Shown here one piece after another: positions 54,197 through 64,000 of a stretch of 64,000 nt of DNA. The notes under the pieces are model-generated. The model saw only the letters and a program-made list of their open reading frames with translations, was not told where the DNA came from and did no database searches. Positions within the stretch are counted from its first letter, which is position 1. Every line of letters begins with the position of its first letter. Origin of the DNA: Streptomyces capitiformicae (GTDB lineage Bacteria; Actinomycetota; Actinomycetes; Streptomycetales; Streptomycetaceae); contig NZ_CP022161.1 in the NCBI RefSeq assembly GCF_002214185.1, forward strand, positions 2,479,767 to 2,543,766, in the 5' to 3' direction. The position numbers and the translations under genes are program-made.

Positions 54197-55339
54197 TCAG
54201 GCGAGCGCGCGGCCCAGCAGATACACCGCCGGGGCCGCCGCAGTCAGCGGCAGGGCCACCCCCGCCGTGAAGTGCACGAAGCGGGACGGGTAGTCGTACG
54301 AGGCGACTCGGTGGCCGATCAGGGCGCACAGGGCAGCCGCGCCGCCCAGCAGCGCACCCGACGTACCGAGGTCCGTCGCGCCGCCCACGGCGATCCCCGC
54401 CCCCGTCGCCGCCAGCAGCGACACGACCACCGAGGCCGCTGTCGGCAACGGCAACGCGCGGGCCAGCACGGCCACGGCCACCGCGACCCCGCCCACCGCC
54501 ACCGCGTCCGCCACGGCCGCCAGATACCCGGCCGCGATGATCGACAGCGCCGCGGAGGCCACCGTCGCCATCAGGCCGTACATCCGCTCGTCCGGATCCG
54601 CGTGGCTGCGCAGCCCGAGCACGATGCCGAGCAGCACCCACACCCCGAGCGTCCCGAGGATCGCGGCGGGCGCGTGTTCCCGGCCTGCCGCGAAGAGCGC
54701 CACGTCCGCCGCGAGCGCGCCCGCGAAGGCCAGCACGATGCCCTGCCGGGCCGGCCACATACCGTTCAGCCGGAACCAGCCCGCCGCCGTCACGGCCTGC
54801 AGGATCACCAGGGGTACGGCCAGCGCGTACTCCCCGATCGCCGCCGCGCCCGCCAGCAGCAGGCCCAGTACGGCCGTGATCAGCGCCGGCTGCATCCCCG
54901 GCTCGATGATCGGGGACCGGCCCTCGGCGCGGGCACGCTGGGCGTCGGTGACCCGGGCGTTGCCGGTGAGAGTCGGGGGACCGTAGCCGGGCTCGGGCTG
55001 GGGTACGGGCGGGTGCGCCACCGACTGCGGCTGCGGCTGCGGCTGCGGCTGGGCCTGAGCCGCATAATGCCCGTTCTGCCCGTCTTGCCCGACGTACCCG
55101 CCCGTCTGCGGCGGCAGATACGCCGTCTCCGTCAGGTTCCCCGCGACCGGCGCCTGCGGCTGCACCTGGGTGTCCCAGGTCTGGCCGTCCCACTGCTGGG
55201 TGTAGTGCTGGGCATGGACGGCCTGGCTCTCGTCGTACCCCTGCCAGTGCGGCTGGGCCGGCTCCGGGTACTGCTGCGGCTGCTGCTGGTGCTGGTGCTG
55301 GTGCTGGTGGGCGTCGTACCCGTACGGCTGGTTGCTCAT
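54197..55339 (-). CDS. Polytopic membrane protein with Gln/Pro-rich N terminus
   Basis: The 380-residue protein has a low-complexity, Gln/His/Pro-rich cytoplasmic head (1-140) and about 8-10 hydrophobic helices after residue 150. It has no known catalytic motif that I can see. It ends 11 bases before the MoaD-like gene's stop, so they are probably co-transcribed. Confidence 0.75.
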   Translation of the reverse strand: MSNQPYGYDAHQHQHQHQQQPQQYPEPAQPHWQGYDESQAVHAQHYTQQWDGQTWDTQVQPQAPVAGNLTETAYLPPQTGGYVGQDGQNGHYAAQAQPQPQPQPQSVAHPPVPQPEPGYGPPTLTGNARVTDAQRARAEGRSPIIEPGMQPALITAVLGLLLAGAAAIGEYALAVPLVILQAVTAAGWFRLNGMWPARQGIVLAFAGALAADVALFAAGREHAPAAILGTLGVWVLLGIVLGLRSHADPDERMYGLMATVASAALSIIAAGYLAAVADAVAVGGVAVAVAVLARALPLPTAASVVVSLLAATGAGIAVGGATDLGTSGALLGGAAALCALIGHRVASYDYPSRFVHFTAGVALPLTAAAPAVYLLGRALA

Positions 55340-55350
55340 GATGTGGGGGG

Positions 55351-55605
55351 TCACCCTCCTGCGAACGGCGGGAGCACCTCGACCGTGCCGCCCTCGGCCA
55401 GACGTACCGTCTCATGTTCACGGGTGCCCACCGGGTCACCGTCGACGAGGAACGAGCATCGCAGCAGTACGCGGGCGAGCTCGCCGGGGTGGCGCTCGCG
55501 GGCCTCGGCGAGGGCCTCGGCGAGCGTGGTCGCGTCGTAGGGCTCCTCGGCGACGCCGGCGGCGGACTTGGCGGCGGCCCAGTAGCGGACGGTGCCCTTT
55601 GGCAT
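55351..55605 (-). CDS. MoaD/ThiS family ubiquitin-like sulfur carrier
   Basis: The 84-residue protein has a beta-grasp pattern and ends in the diagnostic Gly-Gly, which is thiocarboxylated in active sulfur carriers. It may serve molybdopterin or another sulfur-transfer route; no partner genes are nearby. Confidence 0.87.
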   Translation of the reverse strand: MPKGTVRYWAAAKSAAGVAEEPYDATTLAEALAEARERHPGELARVLLRCSFLVDGDPVGTREHETVRLAEGGTVEVLPPFAGG

Positions 55606-55702
55606 CTGCGTTCCTCTGGATTAGTCGTGACGGGCATCAGGCTACGGGGGACTCGGGGCCGTGGGGAAACCGCAGACGCCGCGAGCCCCCGGCGCGCCCG
55701 GA

Positions 55703-56590
55703 CTATCGGGGCGCGGCCGCCTTCACCAGCCACTCCCCCATCCGCTCCAGCAGTTCCTCCCCCGCGGCGTCCTCCGCGTGCCCCATCCCGTGCTCCAGCC
55801 ACAGTTCCCCGTTCTCGCCGGCCGCGTCCGCCAGCATCCCGGGGTGGTCGACCGGGAAGTAGCCGTCGCGGTCGCCGTGGACGATGAGCAGCGGGGTGGG
55901 CGCGATCAAGGGGACCGACTCCACCGGCGACAGGGGCACCGGGTTCCAGTCGCGGTGGTGGATGCGGGTACGGAAGCCGTAGCGGCCCACGAGGCGGCCG
56001 GCGGGGCGGGTGACGAGCCAGTGGACGCGGCGCATGGGGGCCGTGCCCCGGTAGTACCAGCGGGCGGGGGCGCTCACCGAGACCACCGCGTCGGGGCCGT
56101 CGGGCAGCGCCGCGTGCCGCAGTACCACCGAGCCGCCCATCGAGAAGCCCACCGTGGCCACGCGCGCGTGCCCGAGTTCCCGGGCCCAGCGCACCGCCGC
56201 CGCCACGTCGAGCACCTCCCGGTCGCCGACCGTCGAGTGGCCGCCCGATCTGCCGTGACCGCGGAAGGAGAACGTCACGACGGCCCCGTACCGGGCGAGC
56301 GTCCGGGCCACCCGTCGGACGGCCGGGCGGTCCACGTCACCCGTGAACCCATGTGCGACGACGACCGCGAGATGGCCGGTGGGTGGACTCCCGGTGTAGT
56401 CGGAGTCGTCACGGGAGCCGCCGTATACAACCGCTCCCGGGTCGTATACGGCCTCGATATTCACCCCGTCGTCAGTGGTGAGAAACCTGCGCAAACGGCT
56501 CTGGGACGGGCGTGAAGAGGCTCTACCGGCCGTCTCGGAGTTCGGAATGTCGAAAGATCGCGTCACATGACCTGCCGGACCAGCACTCAT
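55703..56590 (-). CDS. Alpha/beta hydrolase
   Basis: The 295-residue protein has the oxyanion region [10 protein letters not shown], a nucleophile elbow [11 protein letters not shown] and late aspartate and histidine (HGDRDGYFP and HGMGHAED), all catalytic residues being present. It is divergent from glnR. Substrate unknown. Confidence 0.87.
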   Translation of the reverse strand: MSAGPAGHVTRSFDIPNSETAGRASSRPSQSRLRRFLTTDDGVNIEAVYDPGAVVYGGSRDDSDYTGSPPTGHLAVVVAHGFTGDVDRPAVRRVARTLARYGAVVTFSFRGHGRSGGHSTVGDREVLDVAAAVRWARELGHARVATVGFSMGGSVVLRHAALPDGPDAVVSVSAPARWYYRGTAPMRRVHWLVTRPAGRLVGRYGFRTRIHHRDWNPVPLSPVESVPLIAPTPLLIVHGDRDGYFPVDHPGMLADAAGENGELWLEHGMGHAEDAAGEELLERMGEWLVKAAAPR

Positions 56591-56612
56591 GTGGGCTATT
56601 CTGCTCGACAGA

Positions 56613-56644
56613 GGACTCGGGCAACGTAGCCCCCGAGTCCTTTT
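56613..56644 (+). terminator. Intrinsic-terminator-like hairpin upstream of glnR
   Basis: GGACTCGGG and CCCGAGTCC form a nine-base stem with a ten-base loop, directly followed by TTTT. It lies in the 179-base divergent gap before glnR, with a TATTCT element at 56597. It could end a short RNA or attenuate glnR. Confidence 0.6.
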
Positions 56645-56769
56645 GTGCTTTCGGAAGCGTTGTATACGAAGCGGGAACAGCAGGTGACCGCAGGTGTACG
56701 GGGCCCCGGGATCGCAGAGCAGTTCCGTACCGCAAACGTCCTCGCAGGGACCGAGGAGGAACCAGACGT

Positions 56770-57549
56770 ATGAGTTCTCTGCTGCTCCTGACCAATGCCC
56801 TCCAGCCGTCGACGGAGGTGCTGCCGGCCCTCGGGCTGCTGCTGCACAACGTGCGCGTGGCTCCGGCTGAAGGCCCCGCCCTCGTCGACACCCCCGGCGC
56901 CGACGTCATCCTCATCGACGGCCGCCGCGATCTGCCCCAGGTCCGCAGCCTGTGCCAGCTCCTGCGCTCGACCGGCCCCGGCTGTCCTCTCATCCTCGTC
57001 GTCACCGAGGGCGGGCTCGCCGCCGTCACCGCCGACTGGGGCATCGACGACGTACTGCTCGACACCGCCGGCCCCGCCGAGGTGGAGGCGCGGCTGCGGC
57101 TGGCCATGGGCCGGCAGCAGATCGTCAACGACGACTCCCCCATGGAGATCCGCAACGGCGACCTCTCGGTCGACGAGGCGACGTACAGCGCGAAGCTGAA
57201 GGGCCGGGTCCTCGACCTCACCTTCAAGGAGTTCGAGCTCCTGAAGTACCTGGCCCAGCACCCCGGCCGTGTCTTCACCCGCGCGCAGCTCCTCCAGGAG
57301 GTCTGGGGCTACGACTACTTCGGCGGCACGCGCACGGTCGACGTCCACGTACGACGGCTGCGGGCCAAGCTCGGCCCCGAGCACGAGTCGCTGATCGGGA
57401 CCGTCCGGAACGTGGGTTATCGATTCGTTACGCCGGAGAAGGCGGACCGCTCGGGCGACGACACGAAGACCAAGGCAGGGCCCTCAAAGCCGGAGGATGC
57501 GGACGAGACGGCGGCCCTGGACACCGCCGAGGTCGCGGCCGACGCGTGA
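56770..57549 (+). CDS. glnR: Nitrogen-response regulator GlnR
   Basis: GlnR is the master transcription regulator of nitrogen assimilation in actinobacteria and acts as an orphan OmpR-type factor. The 259-residue product has an atypical receiver (VILIDGRRD) and a winged-helix C-terminal domain ([23 protein letters not shown], then [14 protein letters not shown] and GYRF). The start [17 protein letters not shown] is identical in form to known GlnR. The C-terminal tail is charged and low-complexity. Confidence 0.95.
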   Translation: MSSLLLLTNALQPSTEVLPALGLLLHNVRVAPAEGPALVDTPGADVILIDGRRDLPQVRSLCQLLRSTGPGCPLILVVTEGGLAAVTADWGIDDVLLDTAGPAEVEARLRLAMGRQQIVNDDSPMEIRNGDLSVDEATYSAKLKGRVLDLTFKEFELLKYLAQHPGRVFTRAQLLQEVWGYDYFGGTRTVDVHVRRLRAKLGPEHESLIGTVRNVGYRFVTPEKADRSGDDTKTKAGPSKPEDADETAALDTAEVAADA

Positions 57550-57644
57550 CCTGGCGCCGCCGCCGGGCGGCGTACGCACGGGTAACCCACAGGGACGCCT
57601 CGTACGCCCTGCCCAGCGGCGGTCCATCCGCGTAGACTCCGCGC

Positions 57645-58667
57645 GTGGCCAAGGTGACTCGGGATGATGTGGCGCGACTGGCGGGAACTTCCACCGCCGT
57701 CGTCAGTTACGTCATCAACAACGGACCCCGGCCGGTCGCCCCGGCCACGCGCGAGCGTGTCCTCGCCGCCATCAAGGAACTGGGGTACCGGCCCGACCGG
57801 GTCGCCCAGGCGATGGCCTCCCGACGCACCGATCTCATAGGCATGATCGTGCCGGACGCGCGCCAGCCCTTCTTCGGCGAGATGACCCACGCGGTCGAGC
57901 AGGCCGCCGCCGAGCGCGGAAAGATGGTCCTCGTCGGCAACACCGACTACGTCGCCGAGCGCGAGGTCCACTATCTGCGGGCGTTCCTCGGGATGCGGGT
58001 CTCCGGGCTGATCCTCGTCAGCCACGCGCTCAACGACAACGCTGCCGCCGAGATAGAGGCGTGGGACGCCCGGGTCGTGCTGCTGCACGAGCGACCCGAG
58101 GCGATCGACGACGTCGCCGTCGTGACAGACGACATCGGCGGCGCTCAGCTCGCCGTACGGCATCTGCTGTCGCACGGCTACGAGTACGTCGCCTGTATGG
58201 GTGGCATCGCCGAGACGCCGCTGGTCGGCGACCCCGTCTCCGATCACGTCGAGGGATGGCGTCGGGCGATGGACGAGGCCGGGATCTCCCCGGAGGGGCG
58301 GCTGTTCCAGGCGCCGTACAACCGGTACGACGCGTACAACGTGGCGCTGGAGCTGCTCTCCGGGCCGGACCGTCCGCCGGCGATCTTCTGTTCCACCGAC
58401 GACCAGGCCATCGGAGTGCTGCGGGCCGCGCGCGAGCTTCGTATCGAGGTGCCGTCGGAGCTGGCGGTGGCCGGGTTCGACGACGTGAAGGAGGCGGCGC
58501 TGACCGATCCGCCGCTGACGACTGTCGCGACGGATCGTACGGGGATGGCTCGGGCCGCGGTGGATCTGGTGCTGGACGATGGGCTTCGGGTGGCGGGGTC
58601 GCGTCGCGAGCGGGTGAAGCAGTTTCCGTCGAAGCTTGTCGCGCGGCGGTCTTGCGGTTGCGAGTAG
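57645..58667 (+). CDS. LacI family transcriptional regulator
   Basis: The 340-residue protein has the LacI DNA-binding head ([24 protein letters not shown]) and a periplasmic-binding-protein-like effector domain ending VARRSCGC. It has a GTG start. No sugar operon is beside it, so the effector is unknown. Confidence 0.9.
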   Translation: MAKVTRDDVARLAGTSTAVVSYVINNGPRPVAPATRERVLAAIKELGYRPDRVAQAMASRRTDLIGMIVPDARQPFFGEMTHAVEQAAAERGKMVLVGNTDYVAEREVHYLRAFLGMRVSGLILVSHALNDNAAAEIEAWDARVVLLHERPEAIDDVAVVTDDIGGAQLAVRHLLSHGYEYVACMGGIAETPLVGDPVSDHVEGWRRAMDEAGISPEGRLFQAPYNRYDAYNVALELLSGPDRPPAIFCSTDDQAIGVLRAARELRIEVPSELAVAGFDDVKEAALTDPPLTTVATDRTGMARAAVDLVLDDGLRVAGSRRERVKQFPSKLVARRSCGCE

Positions 58668-58732
58668 CCTCCGGCTCTGCTGCGGGGAGCGCCGTAGGAG
58701 GTTGGGTTCGTCGCGGGGTGCGGGTGCATGGT

Positions 58733-58765
58733 GGCTTGTCGCGCAGTTCCCCGCGCCCCTTGAAA
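58733..58765. repeat. Dispersed Streptomyces intergenic repeat
   Basis: The GCGCAGTTCCCCGCGCCCC core is a well-known dispersed element of Streptomyces; similar copies occur at 8042-8090 and 54130-54160. Confidence 0.6.
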
Positions 58766-58797
58766 GCATGGGGTTGCCCTCGCTCCTGAAGCGCGAC

Positions 58798-58833
58798 AAG
58801 GCCCGCGCCCCGAAAAGACGGGATGCGGGCCTT
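58798..58833. terminator. Bidirectional terminator between convergent genes
   Basis: AAGGCCCGC and GCGGGCCTT with an inner CCCG/CGGG pair separate the LacI and protease genes. Confidence 0.75.
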
Positions 58834-58849
58834 GCTGTGATCGGTGCTC

Positions 58850-60619
58850 TTAGAACAGCGCGTTGTACTGGTTGTAGCCCGTGCCCAGGTTGATCCTGCT
58901 GCCGAACAGGGACGTCGATGCCTTGTTCGTGCCCGGGTAGAGCCAGAGGGTGCCGCCCGAGTCGCGGGCCATGACGTCGGCGATGGCGTCGCCCGTCACG
59001 TCGCCGTTCGTCACGTACGCCGTGAACTTCCAGCCCGTGCGGGCCTTGATGCGGGGGGACCAGGGGGACGAGGCCTTGCCGGTGCCCTTGTAGAGGTAGA
59101 GGGTCGCGTCGGAGAAGCGGACCAGGAGGTCGGGCTTGCCATCGCCGGAGAGGTCTCCGCGGCCGAGGAGCTTGGCGCCCTTCCAGGCACCGGAGACGAC
59201 CTTGATCTTGCTGTTGAACTGGCCGTTGCCCTTGCCCGGGTAGAGGTAGACCGAGCCCGAGGAGTCGAGGGCGAGGAGGTCAGGGCGGGCGTCGCCCGTC
59301 ATGTCGCCGGGGATGGCGTAGGACTTGTAGCCGCCCCAGACGGAGCTGATCTGCATCCAGGTCCACTCCCAGGTGGAGTGGTTCATGTAGCTGCGGTACA
59401 GGCTGCCGTCGTTCTTGTCCCGGATGATCAGGTCCTGGTAGTAGTCCCGGTCCAGGTCGGCCTGCATGACCCAGCTGGCGTTCTGCCAGCCGTTGCCCTG
59501 GTAGTCGCGGGTCGCGAGCGACGTGCCGTTGCTCGCCTGCAGGAAGAGGTTCCCGGAGGGCGTGCGGGCGAGGAGGTCGGCGCGGCCGTCGTACGTCAGG
59601 TCCGCGTCGTCGATACGCGGCTGGGCGGCCCAGGTGTACGAGGAGACCTTGGTGAACACCGGATAGGCGCCCTTGGCGACACAGCCCGAGACGCCCCAGG
59701 AGACGATGCCGACGACCTTGCCGCCGACGACCAGGGGGCCGCCGGAGTCACCGTTGCAGGTGCTGGTCGTGCCGTCGTTGCCGCCGGAGGCCGGGGTGCC
59801 GGCGCAGACCATCGAGCCCTCGGCGAAGTAGTCCGTGCCGAGGACCGCCTTCATGGCGCTGTCGCAGGTCGCGTCCTTGACCAGCGGCAGCGTGGCCTTC
59901 TTGAGGTTCACGGCCTGCTCGCCGCCGGAGGAGGTCAGGCCCCAGCCGTACACCGTGGCATTGGTGCCGGCGGTGTAGAGCGCGCTGTCGTTGGACGCGG
60001 CCAGCGGCAACCACTTCTGGTCCAGCGGGCGGTCCAGGGTGAGGACGGCGACATCGTTCCTGATGGTGTCGTTGTCGTACCTCGGGTGCTCCCACTTCCG
60101 CAGGACGCCCGCGACCGTGCCGGTGGTGTCGTCGTTCAGGCCCGTCGCGCCGGCCAGGACCGCGCCGTTCTTCACCCAGTCCAGGCCCACGGTGCAGTGG
60201 GCGGCGGTGAGGACCTTGTTCGGGGCGACCAGGGTGCCGCCGCAGAAGTAGCCCTCCTCGGTGGCGGCGTCGTAGTACCCGAGCTGGACCATCCAGGGGG
60301 CGGAGGAGATCGTCGTCTCGCTGCCGCCGATGATGTAGGAGGACCGGGTCGGGTCGTCGGAGGAGCCCTCGGCGGATTCGCTGGACTCGGCGGAGTCCTC
60401 GGTGGCCTCGGTGGCCTCGGTGGCCTGGTCCTTCGCCGCCCTGGTCACGCGTTCGCGGAGTTCCTTGGCGGAGGCCTTGGGCGCGGCGGGCTGGTCGAGG
60501 GTGACAGTGGGCTGGGTCGGCTCGTCGGCCGCCGTCGCGGGCTGCGCCGCGAGTACGCCGACCCCGCTCAGCGCGAGCGCGAGCGTGGCGGCGGGAAGTG
60601 CCTTGAGGGCACGTATCAC
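58850..60619 (-). CDS. Secreted trypsin-like serine protease with FG-GAP repeat domain
   Basis: The 589-residue protein has a signal peptide (cleaved near residue 30), a pro-region rich in Thr/Glu/Ser, a chymotrypsin-fold protease with complete triad His141 (TAAHC), Asp189 (NDVAVL) and Ser292 (GDSGGP), and about 250 residues of FG-GAP/VCBS-type repeats (DLTYDGRADLL, DLDRDYYQDLI, DMTGDARPDLL). The repeats probably form a beta-propeller for substrate or surface binding. Confidence 0.92.
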   Translation of the reverse strand: MIRALKALPAATLALALSGVGVLAAQPATAADEPTQPTVTLDQPAAPKASAKELRERVTRAAKDQATEATEATEDSAESSESAEGSSDDPTRSSYIIGGSETTISSAPWMVQLGYYDAATEEGYFCGGTLVAPNKVLTAAHCTVGLDWVKNGAVLAGATGLNDDTTGTVAGVLRKWEHPRYDNDTIRNDVAVLTLDRPLDQKWLPLAASNDSALYTAGTNATVYGWGLTSSGGEQAVNLKKATLPLVKDATCDSAMKAVLGTDYFAEGSMVCAGTPASGGNDGTTSTCNGDSGGPLVVGGKVVGIVSWGVSGCVAKGAYPVFTKVSSYTWAAQPRIDDADLTYDGRADLLARTPSGNLFLQASNGTSLATRDYQGNGWQNASWVMQADLDRDYYQDLIIRDKNDGSLYRSYMNHSTWEWTWMQISSVWGGYKSYAIPGDMTGDARPDLLALDSSGSVYLYPGKGNGQFNSKIKVVSGAWKGAKLLGRGDLSGDGKPDLLVRFSDATLYLYKGTGKASSPWSPRIKARTGWKFTAYVTNGDVTGDAIADVMARDSGGTLWLYPGTNKASTSLFGSRINLGTGYNQYNALF

Positions 60620-60915
60620 TCAGGGCTCCTGGGGTGCGTGGGTGACGTAGGAGGCCCGAGAAGGGCATACGACGCCGACCACCCCGACGAACACGGGTTG
60701 TACCGCGGAGCCCCCCTCCGGCGCGGTGATCGTAGGCCCCGCATGGCCCGCCGTACACAGAAATCACAGGAGTCGGACAAGTATTCGGGGACTGCGTTCC
60801 TCTGCGTCACCGCGCGGACACCCTTTATTTCCCTGACCGGCGGGAGCTGGGCGCCTTCAGGAGCGGCGCCTTCAGGAGCGCCTTTATATGGGGCGAACAA
60901 GGTTCTGGCGGGGTT

Positions 60916-60943
60916 CTCAGGGAGCACTCAGGAAGGTCTCATG
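60916..60943. promoter_or_regulatory. Three CTCAGG-like boxes at 11-base spacing
   Basis: CTCAGG (60916), CTCAGG (60927) and CTCATG (60938) are spaced one helical turn apart, typical for an OmpR-type response regulator, directly upstream of the HtrA-like gene. Two GCGCCTTCAGGAGC copies lie further up at 60851 and 60866. Confidence 0.55.
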
Positions 60944-60965
60944 GTCGCGCTGCAAGCTCTGAGTC

Positions 60966-61991
60966 ATGACCGAGAGCCTCCGCCCCAGCGGCGAGTACGA
61001 GAACCCCTTCCAGGGTCAGCAGCAGCACGCCTCCGCCCCGGTGAACCCGGAGTGGCCGCCTCCGCCGGCGTACGAACCGCCGACCCCCGCTCCGGCCCCC
61101 GTGCCCGCTCCGAAGAAGCGCGCCCGAGGCCCGCTCGCCCTGCTGGCGGCCGTGGCGATCGTCGCGGCGGCGATAGGCGGCGGTACGGCGTACGGCGTCC
61201 AGGAGCTGACCGGCTCGGGCACCGTCGCCTCCAGCTCCACCAGCACCAGCGTGGTGCCGACCAGCCAGAAGGGCACGGTCTCCGGAGTGGCCACGGCGGT
61301 CAGCCCGAGCATCGTGGAGATCAGCGCCACCTCCAACGCGGGTGAGTCCACCGGTTCCGGCGTGATCATCACCAGCGACGGCGAGATCATCACCAACAAC
61401 CACGTGATCTCCGGCGACTCCGAGATCAAGGTGACGACGAGCGACGGCAAGTCGTACACCGCCGAGGTCGTCGGCACCGACAGCAAGAAGGACCTGGCCC
61501 TCATCAAGCTTCAGGACGCCTCCGGTCTGAAGGCGGCGTCGCTGGGCAACTCCGACGCGGTCAAGGTCGGCGACGAGGTCGTGGCGATCGGCTCCCCCGA
61601 GGGCCTGACCGGCACGGTGACCAGCGGCATCGTCTCCGCCCTTGACCGTGACGTCACCGTCTCGACCGACGAGAGCCAGGGCCAGCAGCAACAGCAGGGC
61701 GGCGGCGGGCAGTGGCCGTTCGAGTTCGGCGGCCAGCAGTTCAACGGCGACACCGGTTCGTCCACGACCACGTACAAGGCGATCCAGACGGACGCGTCCC
61801 TCAACCCCGGCAACTCCGGCGGCGCCCTCATCGACATGAACGGCAACATCATCGGCGTCAACTCCGCGATGTACTCCGCCTCGGACGCCACCTCCTCCTC
61901 CAGCGCCGGCAGCGTCGGCCTCGGCTTCGCCATCCCGATCAACACCGTCAAGTCCGACCTGAGCACGCTGCGGGCGGGCGGCTCGGACTGA
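60966..61991 (+). CDS. HtrA/S1C-type serine protease lacking a PDZ domain
   Basis: The 341-residue protein has a Pro-rich cytoplasmic start, one membrane helix (about 55-78) and an extracellular trypsin-like domain with triad His146 (NNHVI), Asp176 (DLALIKL) and Ser284 (NPGNSGGAL). It stops soon after the protease fold, so the PDZ domain usual for HtrA is missing. A Gln/Gly-rich insert lies at about 237-262. It lies upstream of a two-component system that may control it. Confidence 0.9.
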   Translation: MTESLRPSGEYENPFQGQQQHASAPVNPEWPPPPAYEPPTPAPAPVPAPKKRARGPLALLAAVAIVAAAIGGGTAYGVQELTGSGTVASSSTSTSVVPTSQKGTVSGVATAVSPSIVEISATSNAGESTGSGVIITSDGEIITNNHVISGDSEIKVTTSDGKSYTAEVVGTDSKKDLALIKLQDASGLKAASLGNSDAVKVGDEVVAIGSPEGLTGTVTSGIVSALDRDVTVSTDESQGQQQQQGGGGQWPFEFGGQQFNGDTGSSTTTYKAIQTDASLNPGNSGGALIDMNGNIIGVNSAMYSASDATSSSSAGSVGLGFAIPINTVKSDLSTLRAGGSD

Positions 61992-62208
61992 CCTCGCCCT
62001 CGCGGTGGCGGCCGAACTGCACCCGCCGGTGACGCGGGCCCCCGAGGTGGCGTCGGTCGCCCGCGCGACGGCCCGCCGCAAGACGGTGGCGCGCCTGCAC
62101 CGTCGTACGGTTCGCAACTGATCCTCATCCCCCGGCCCTGGAGCATGCGAGGCTGAAGGCCGGTTACGAGCCACGTCCACGTCCCACCGCAGAGGAACGA
62201 ACACCACC

Positions 62209-62943
62209 ATGAGCCCCGCCGAAGGCGCCCCTGAACCGCAGCGCATCCTTATCGTCGACGACGAACCGGCGGTACGCGAAGCGCTGCAGCGCAGTCTCGC
62301 CTTCGAGGGCTACGACACCCAGGTCGCCGTCGACGGCGCGGACGCGTTGGAGAAGGCGACCTCGTACCGGCCGGACCTGGTGATCCTCGACGTCCAGATG
62401 CCCCGCATGGACGGCCTCACCGCCGCCCGCCGTATCCGCGGCGCGGGCGACACGACCCCCATCCTGATGCTCACCGCCCGCGACACGGTCGGCGACCGCG
62501 TCACCGGCCTCGACGCCGGCGCGGACGACTACCTGGTCAAGCCCTTCGAGCTCGACGAACTCTTCGCCCGGGTCCGCGCGCTGCTGCGCCGCAGCTCGTA
62601 CGCGTCCGCCGTCGCCGAGACGGCCGAGCAGGACGAGGCGCTCACCTTCGCGGACCTGCGGATGAATCTGGCGACGCGGGAGGTCACGCGGGGCGCGCGG
62701 GCGGTGGAGCTGACCCGTACCGAGTTCACCCTGCTTGAGATGTTCATGGCCCACCCCCGTCAGGTCCTCACCCGCGAGCAGATCCTGAAGGCCGTCTGGG
62801 GCTTCGACTTCGAGCCGTCCTCCAACTCCCTGGACGTCTACGTCATGTACCTCCGCCGCAAGACCGAGGCGGGCGGCGAGCCGCGCCTCGTCCACACCGT
62901 GCGCGGCGTCGGGTACGTACTGCGACAAGGCGGCGCGGAGTGA
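62209..62943 (+). CDS. OmpR-family response regulator
   Basis: The 244-residue protein has a full receiver (ILIVDDE, phospho-acceptor [12 protein letters not shown], Lys in YLVKPF) and a winged helix with [23 protein letters not shown]. It is translationally coupled to a histidine kinase gene (GTGA overlap). Its likely target is the protease gene upstream, through the CTCAGG boxes. Confidence 0.93.
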   Translation: MSPAEGAPEPQRILIVDDEPAVREALQRSLAFEGYDTQVAVDGADALEKATSYRPDLVILDVQMPRMDGLTAARRIRGAGDTTPILMLTARDTVGDRVTGLDAGADDYLVKPFELDELFARVRALLRRSSYASAVAETAEQDEALTFADLRMNLATREVTRGARAVELTRTEFTLLEMFMAHPRQVLTREQILKAVWGFDFEPSSNSLDVYVMYLRRKTEAGGEPRLVHTVRGVGYVLRQGGAE

Positions 62944-64000
62944 AGAAGGTCGTACGCCACTACCGGGCGCTCCCGATCCGCGCGCGGCTGTCGATGCTGG
63001 TCGCGGCGGCGGTGGCGTTCGCGGTGGCGGCGGTTTCGGTGACGTGCTGGTTCATCGTGCAGGGGAAGCTGTATGACCAGATCAACGATGAGCTGACGAA
63101 GTCGATGCGCATGGCGCGGGATCAGGCCAGCACCGCGCTCGTCGACTGCGCGCAGACCCCGAGGGAAGACGTCCGCTTCGGCCCCCGGAACACCTACTCC
63201 CAGGTGGTCCTGGAGGACGGAACGCCCTGTGTCCTGCCGTTCTCGTTCGGCACGCTCAAGGTCACACAGACGGACAAGGACGTCGCCAAGGAAACGGAAA
63301 ACCTGCAGGCCGTCTTCCACAACAGCACCGACGCGGAAGGCAACGACGTACGCGTCATGGCCCTGCCGGTGAGCTTCGTCAACCAGGACACGGGGGCTAC
63401 GTCCAGCGCGGCCATCCTCGTCGCCCAGCGCCTCGACGGCACCCAGGCCACCCTCAACGACCTCGCCCTGATCCTCCTCCTCGTCTCCGGCATCGGAGTC
63501 GTGGGCGCCGGAGCCGCGGGCCTGGCCGTGGCGCGGGCCGGCCTGCGCCCGGTGGACAAGCTCACCGAGGCGGTCGAACACGTCGCCCGCACCGAGGACC
63601 TGGGCATCCGTATCCCCGTGGAGGACGAGAGCGAGGACGAGGTGGCCCGCCTCTCCCGTTCCTTCAACTCGATGACGAGCGCGCTGGCGAACTCCCGTGA
63701 ACTGCAACAACAGTTGATCGCGGACGCGGGCCACGAACTCCGTACGCCTCTCACGTCCCTCCGCACGAACATCGAACTCCTCACCCGCAGCGAGGAGACG
63801 GGCCGCCCCATCCCGGCCGAGGACCGCAAGGCGCTGCTCGCCTCGGTGAAGGCCCAGATGACGGAACTGGCCTCCCTGATAGGCGACTTGCAGGAGCTGT
63901 CCCGTTCGGACTCGGGTCAGCAGGGTGGCCGCCACCTCCAGGTGGTGGACTTCCAGGAGACGGTGGAGGCGGCCCTGCGCCGGGCCCGGCTGCGCGGCCC
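62940..64000 (+). CDS. Sensor histidine kinase, 5' part (cut by window end)
   Basis: The GTG start overlaps the regulator stop. About 353 codons are visible: a transmembrane helix near residues 15-45, an extracellular sensor loop (about 45-170), a second helix (about 175-200), a HAMP domain ([20 protein letters not shown]) and the HisKA phospho-accepting [11 protein letters not shown]. The ATP-binding domain lies beyond the window. Confidence 0.9.
   Translation, partial: MKKVVRHYRALPIRARLSMLVAAAVAFAVAAVSVTCWFIVQGKLYDQINDELTKSMRMARDQASTALVDCAQTPREDVRFGPRNTYSQVVLEDGTPCVLPFSFGTLKVTQTDKDVAKETENLQAVFHNSTDAEGNDVRVMALPVSFVNQDTGATSSAAILVAQRLDGTQATLNDLALILLLVSGIGVVGAGAAGLAVARAGLRPVDKLTEAVEHVARTEDLGIRIPVEDESEDEVARLSRSFNSMTSALANSRELQQQLIADAGHELRTPLTSLRTNIELLTRSEETGRPIPAEDRKALLASVKAQMTELASLIGDLQELSRSDSGQQGGRHLQVVDFQETVEAALRRARLRG

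Noticed and set aside
61992..62121. A short basic coding-like stretch after the HtrA-like gene
   Set aside because: It has good codon bias but no clear start or ribosome site; it may be a remnant of a longer C terminus.
1..64000. tRNA, rRNA or CRISPR elements
   Set aside because: I saw no clover-leaf sequence with a T-loop consensus, no rRNA segment and no regularly spaced repeats typical of CRISPR.

Overview
The window is high-GC actinobacterial DNA with strongly GC-biased third codon positions, frequent GTG starts and tightly packed genes. Its gene content points to Streptomyces: the mycothiol glycosyltransferase gene mshA, the nitrogen regulator glnR, the nickel regulator nur, the WhiG anti-sigma factor rsiG, DUF2516, DUF3099 and DUF1416 genes, and a cysteine-rich leader peptide of the type found before sulfur genes. 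All identifications come from reading the sequence and recalled family knowledge; no database search was run.

Layout. (1) 1-1800 carries the end of a radical SAM/SPASM gene, a 74-residue putative peptide precursor, a strong hairpin and a phosphotransferase, and looks like part of a small RiPP-type locus. (2) 1900-11640 is mostly conserved housekeeping: a DUF2000 gene with an AraC regulator, yjbN-like gene, mshA, a methyltransferase, an NlpC/P60 hydrolase, a PP2C phosphatase, DUF2516, an HbhA-like protein and an XRE regulator with a palindrome in front. (3) 11800-16660 is accessory: a two-domain glyoxalase-like protein, a TniQ gene with a frameshifted TniB remnant, and a TetR regulator divergent from a membrane/hydrolase fusion. 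(4) 16830-32390 is a non-ribosomal peptide cluster. On the minus strand it reads MFS exporter, MbtH, carbamoyltransferase, A-T-E NRPS, C-A-NMT-T-TE NRPS, SbnA and SbnB. On the plus strand it has an ATP-grasp ligase and an overlapping 94-residue protein.

(5) 32850-36800 holds a deazaflavin reductase/hemerythrin fusion, a HelD-type helicase and a TetR regulator. (6) 36810-45120 is an unusual set of paralogues: two phosphotransferases, two HAD phosphatases, four GntR-type regulators with a shared unfamiliar C-terminal domain, and two 60-62-residue membrane proteins. Three of the regulators have the same operator-like palindrome, AGTTGG-N3-CCAACT, directly upstream. I regard this as the best candidate for an undescribed system. 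(7) 45435-64000 returns to conserved chromosome: an Eis-like acetyltransferase, rsiG, dtd, a YgfZ-like protein, nur, a nitrobindin-like protein, sulfur genes with their leader peptide, a MoaD-like protein, glnR, a LacI regulator, two secreted or membrane serine proteases and a two-component system cut by the window end.

How parts may work together. SbnA and SbnB would supply L-2,3-diaminopropionate. The carbamoyltransferase could convert it to beta-ureidoalanine, a close glutamine isostere. The second adenylation domain has a glutamine-like specificity code, so it could load that residue, N-methylate it and release a short peptide after condensation with a D-amino acid from the first module. 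The ATP-grasp enzyme could then extend or cap the product. This route is inference from gene content. The phosphotransferase/HAD/GntR region could be a phosphorylation-dependent signalling or resistance system under shared operators, but its substrate cannot be read from sequence.
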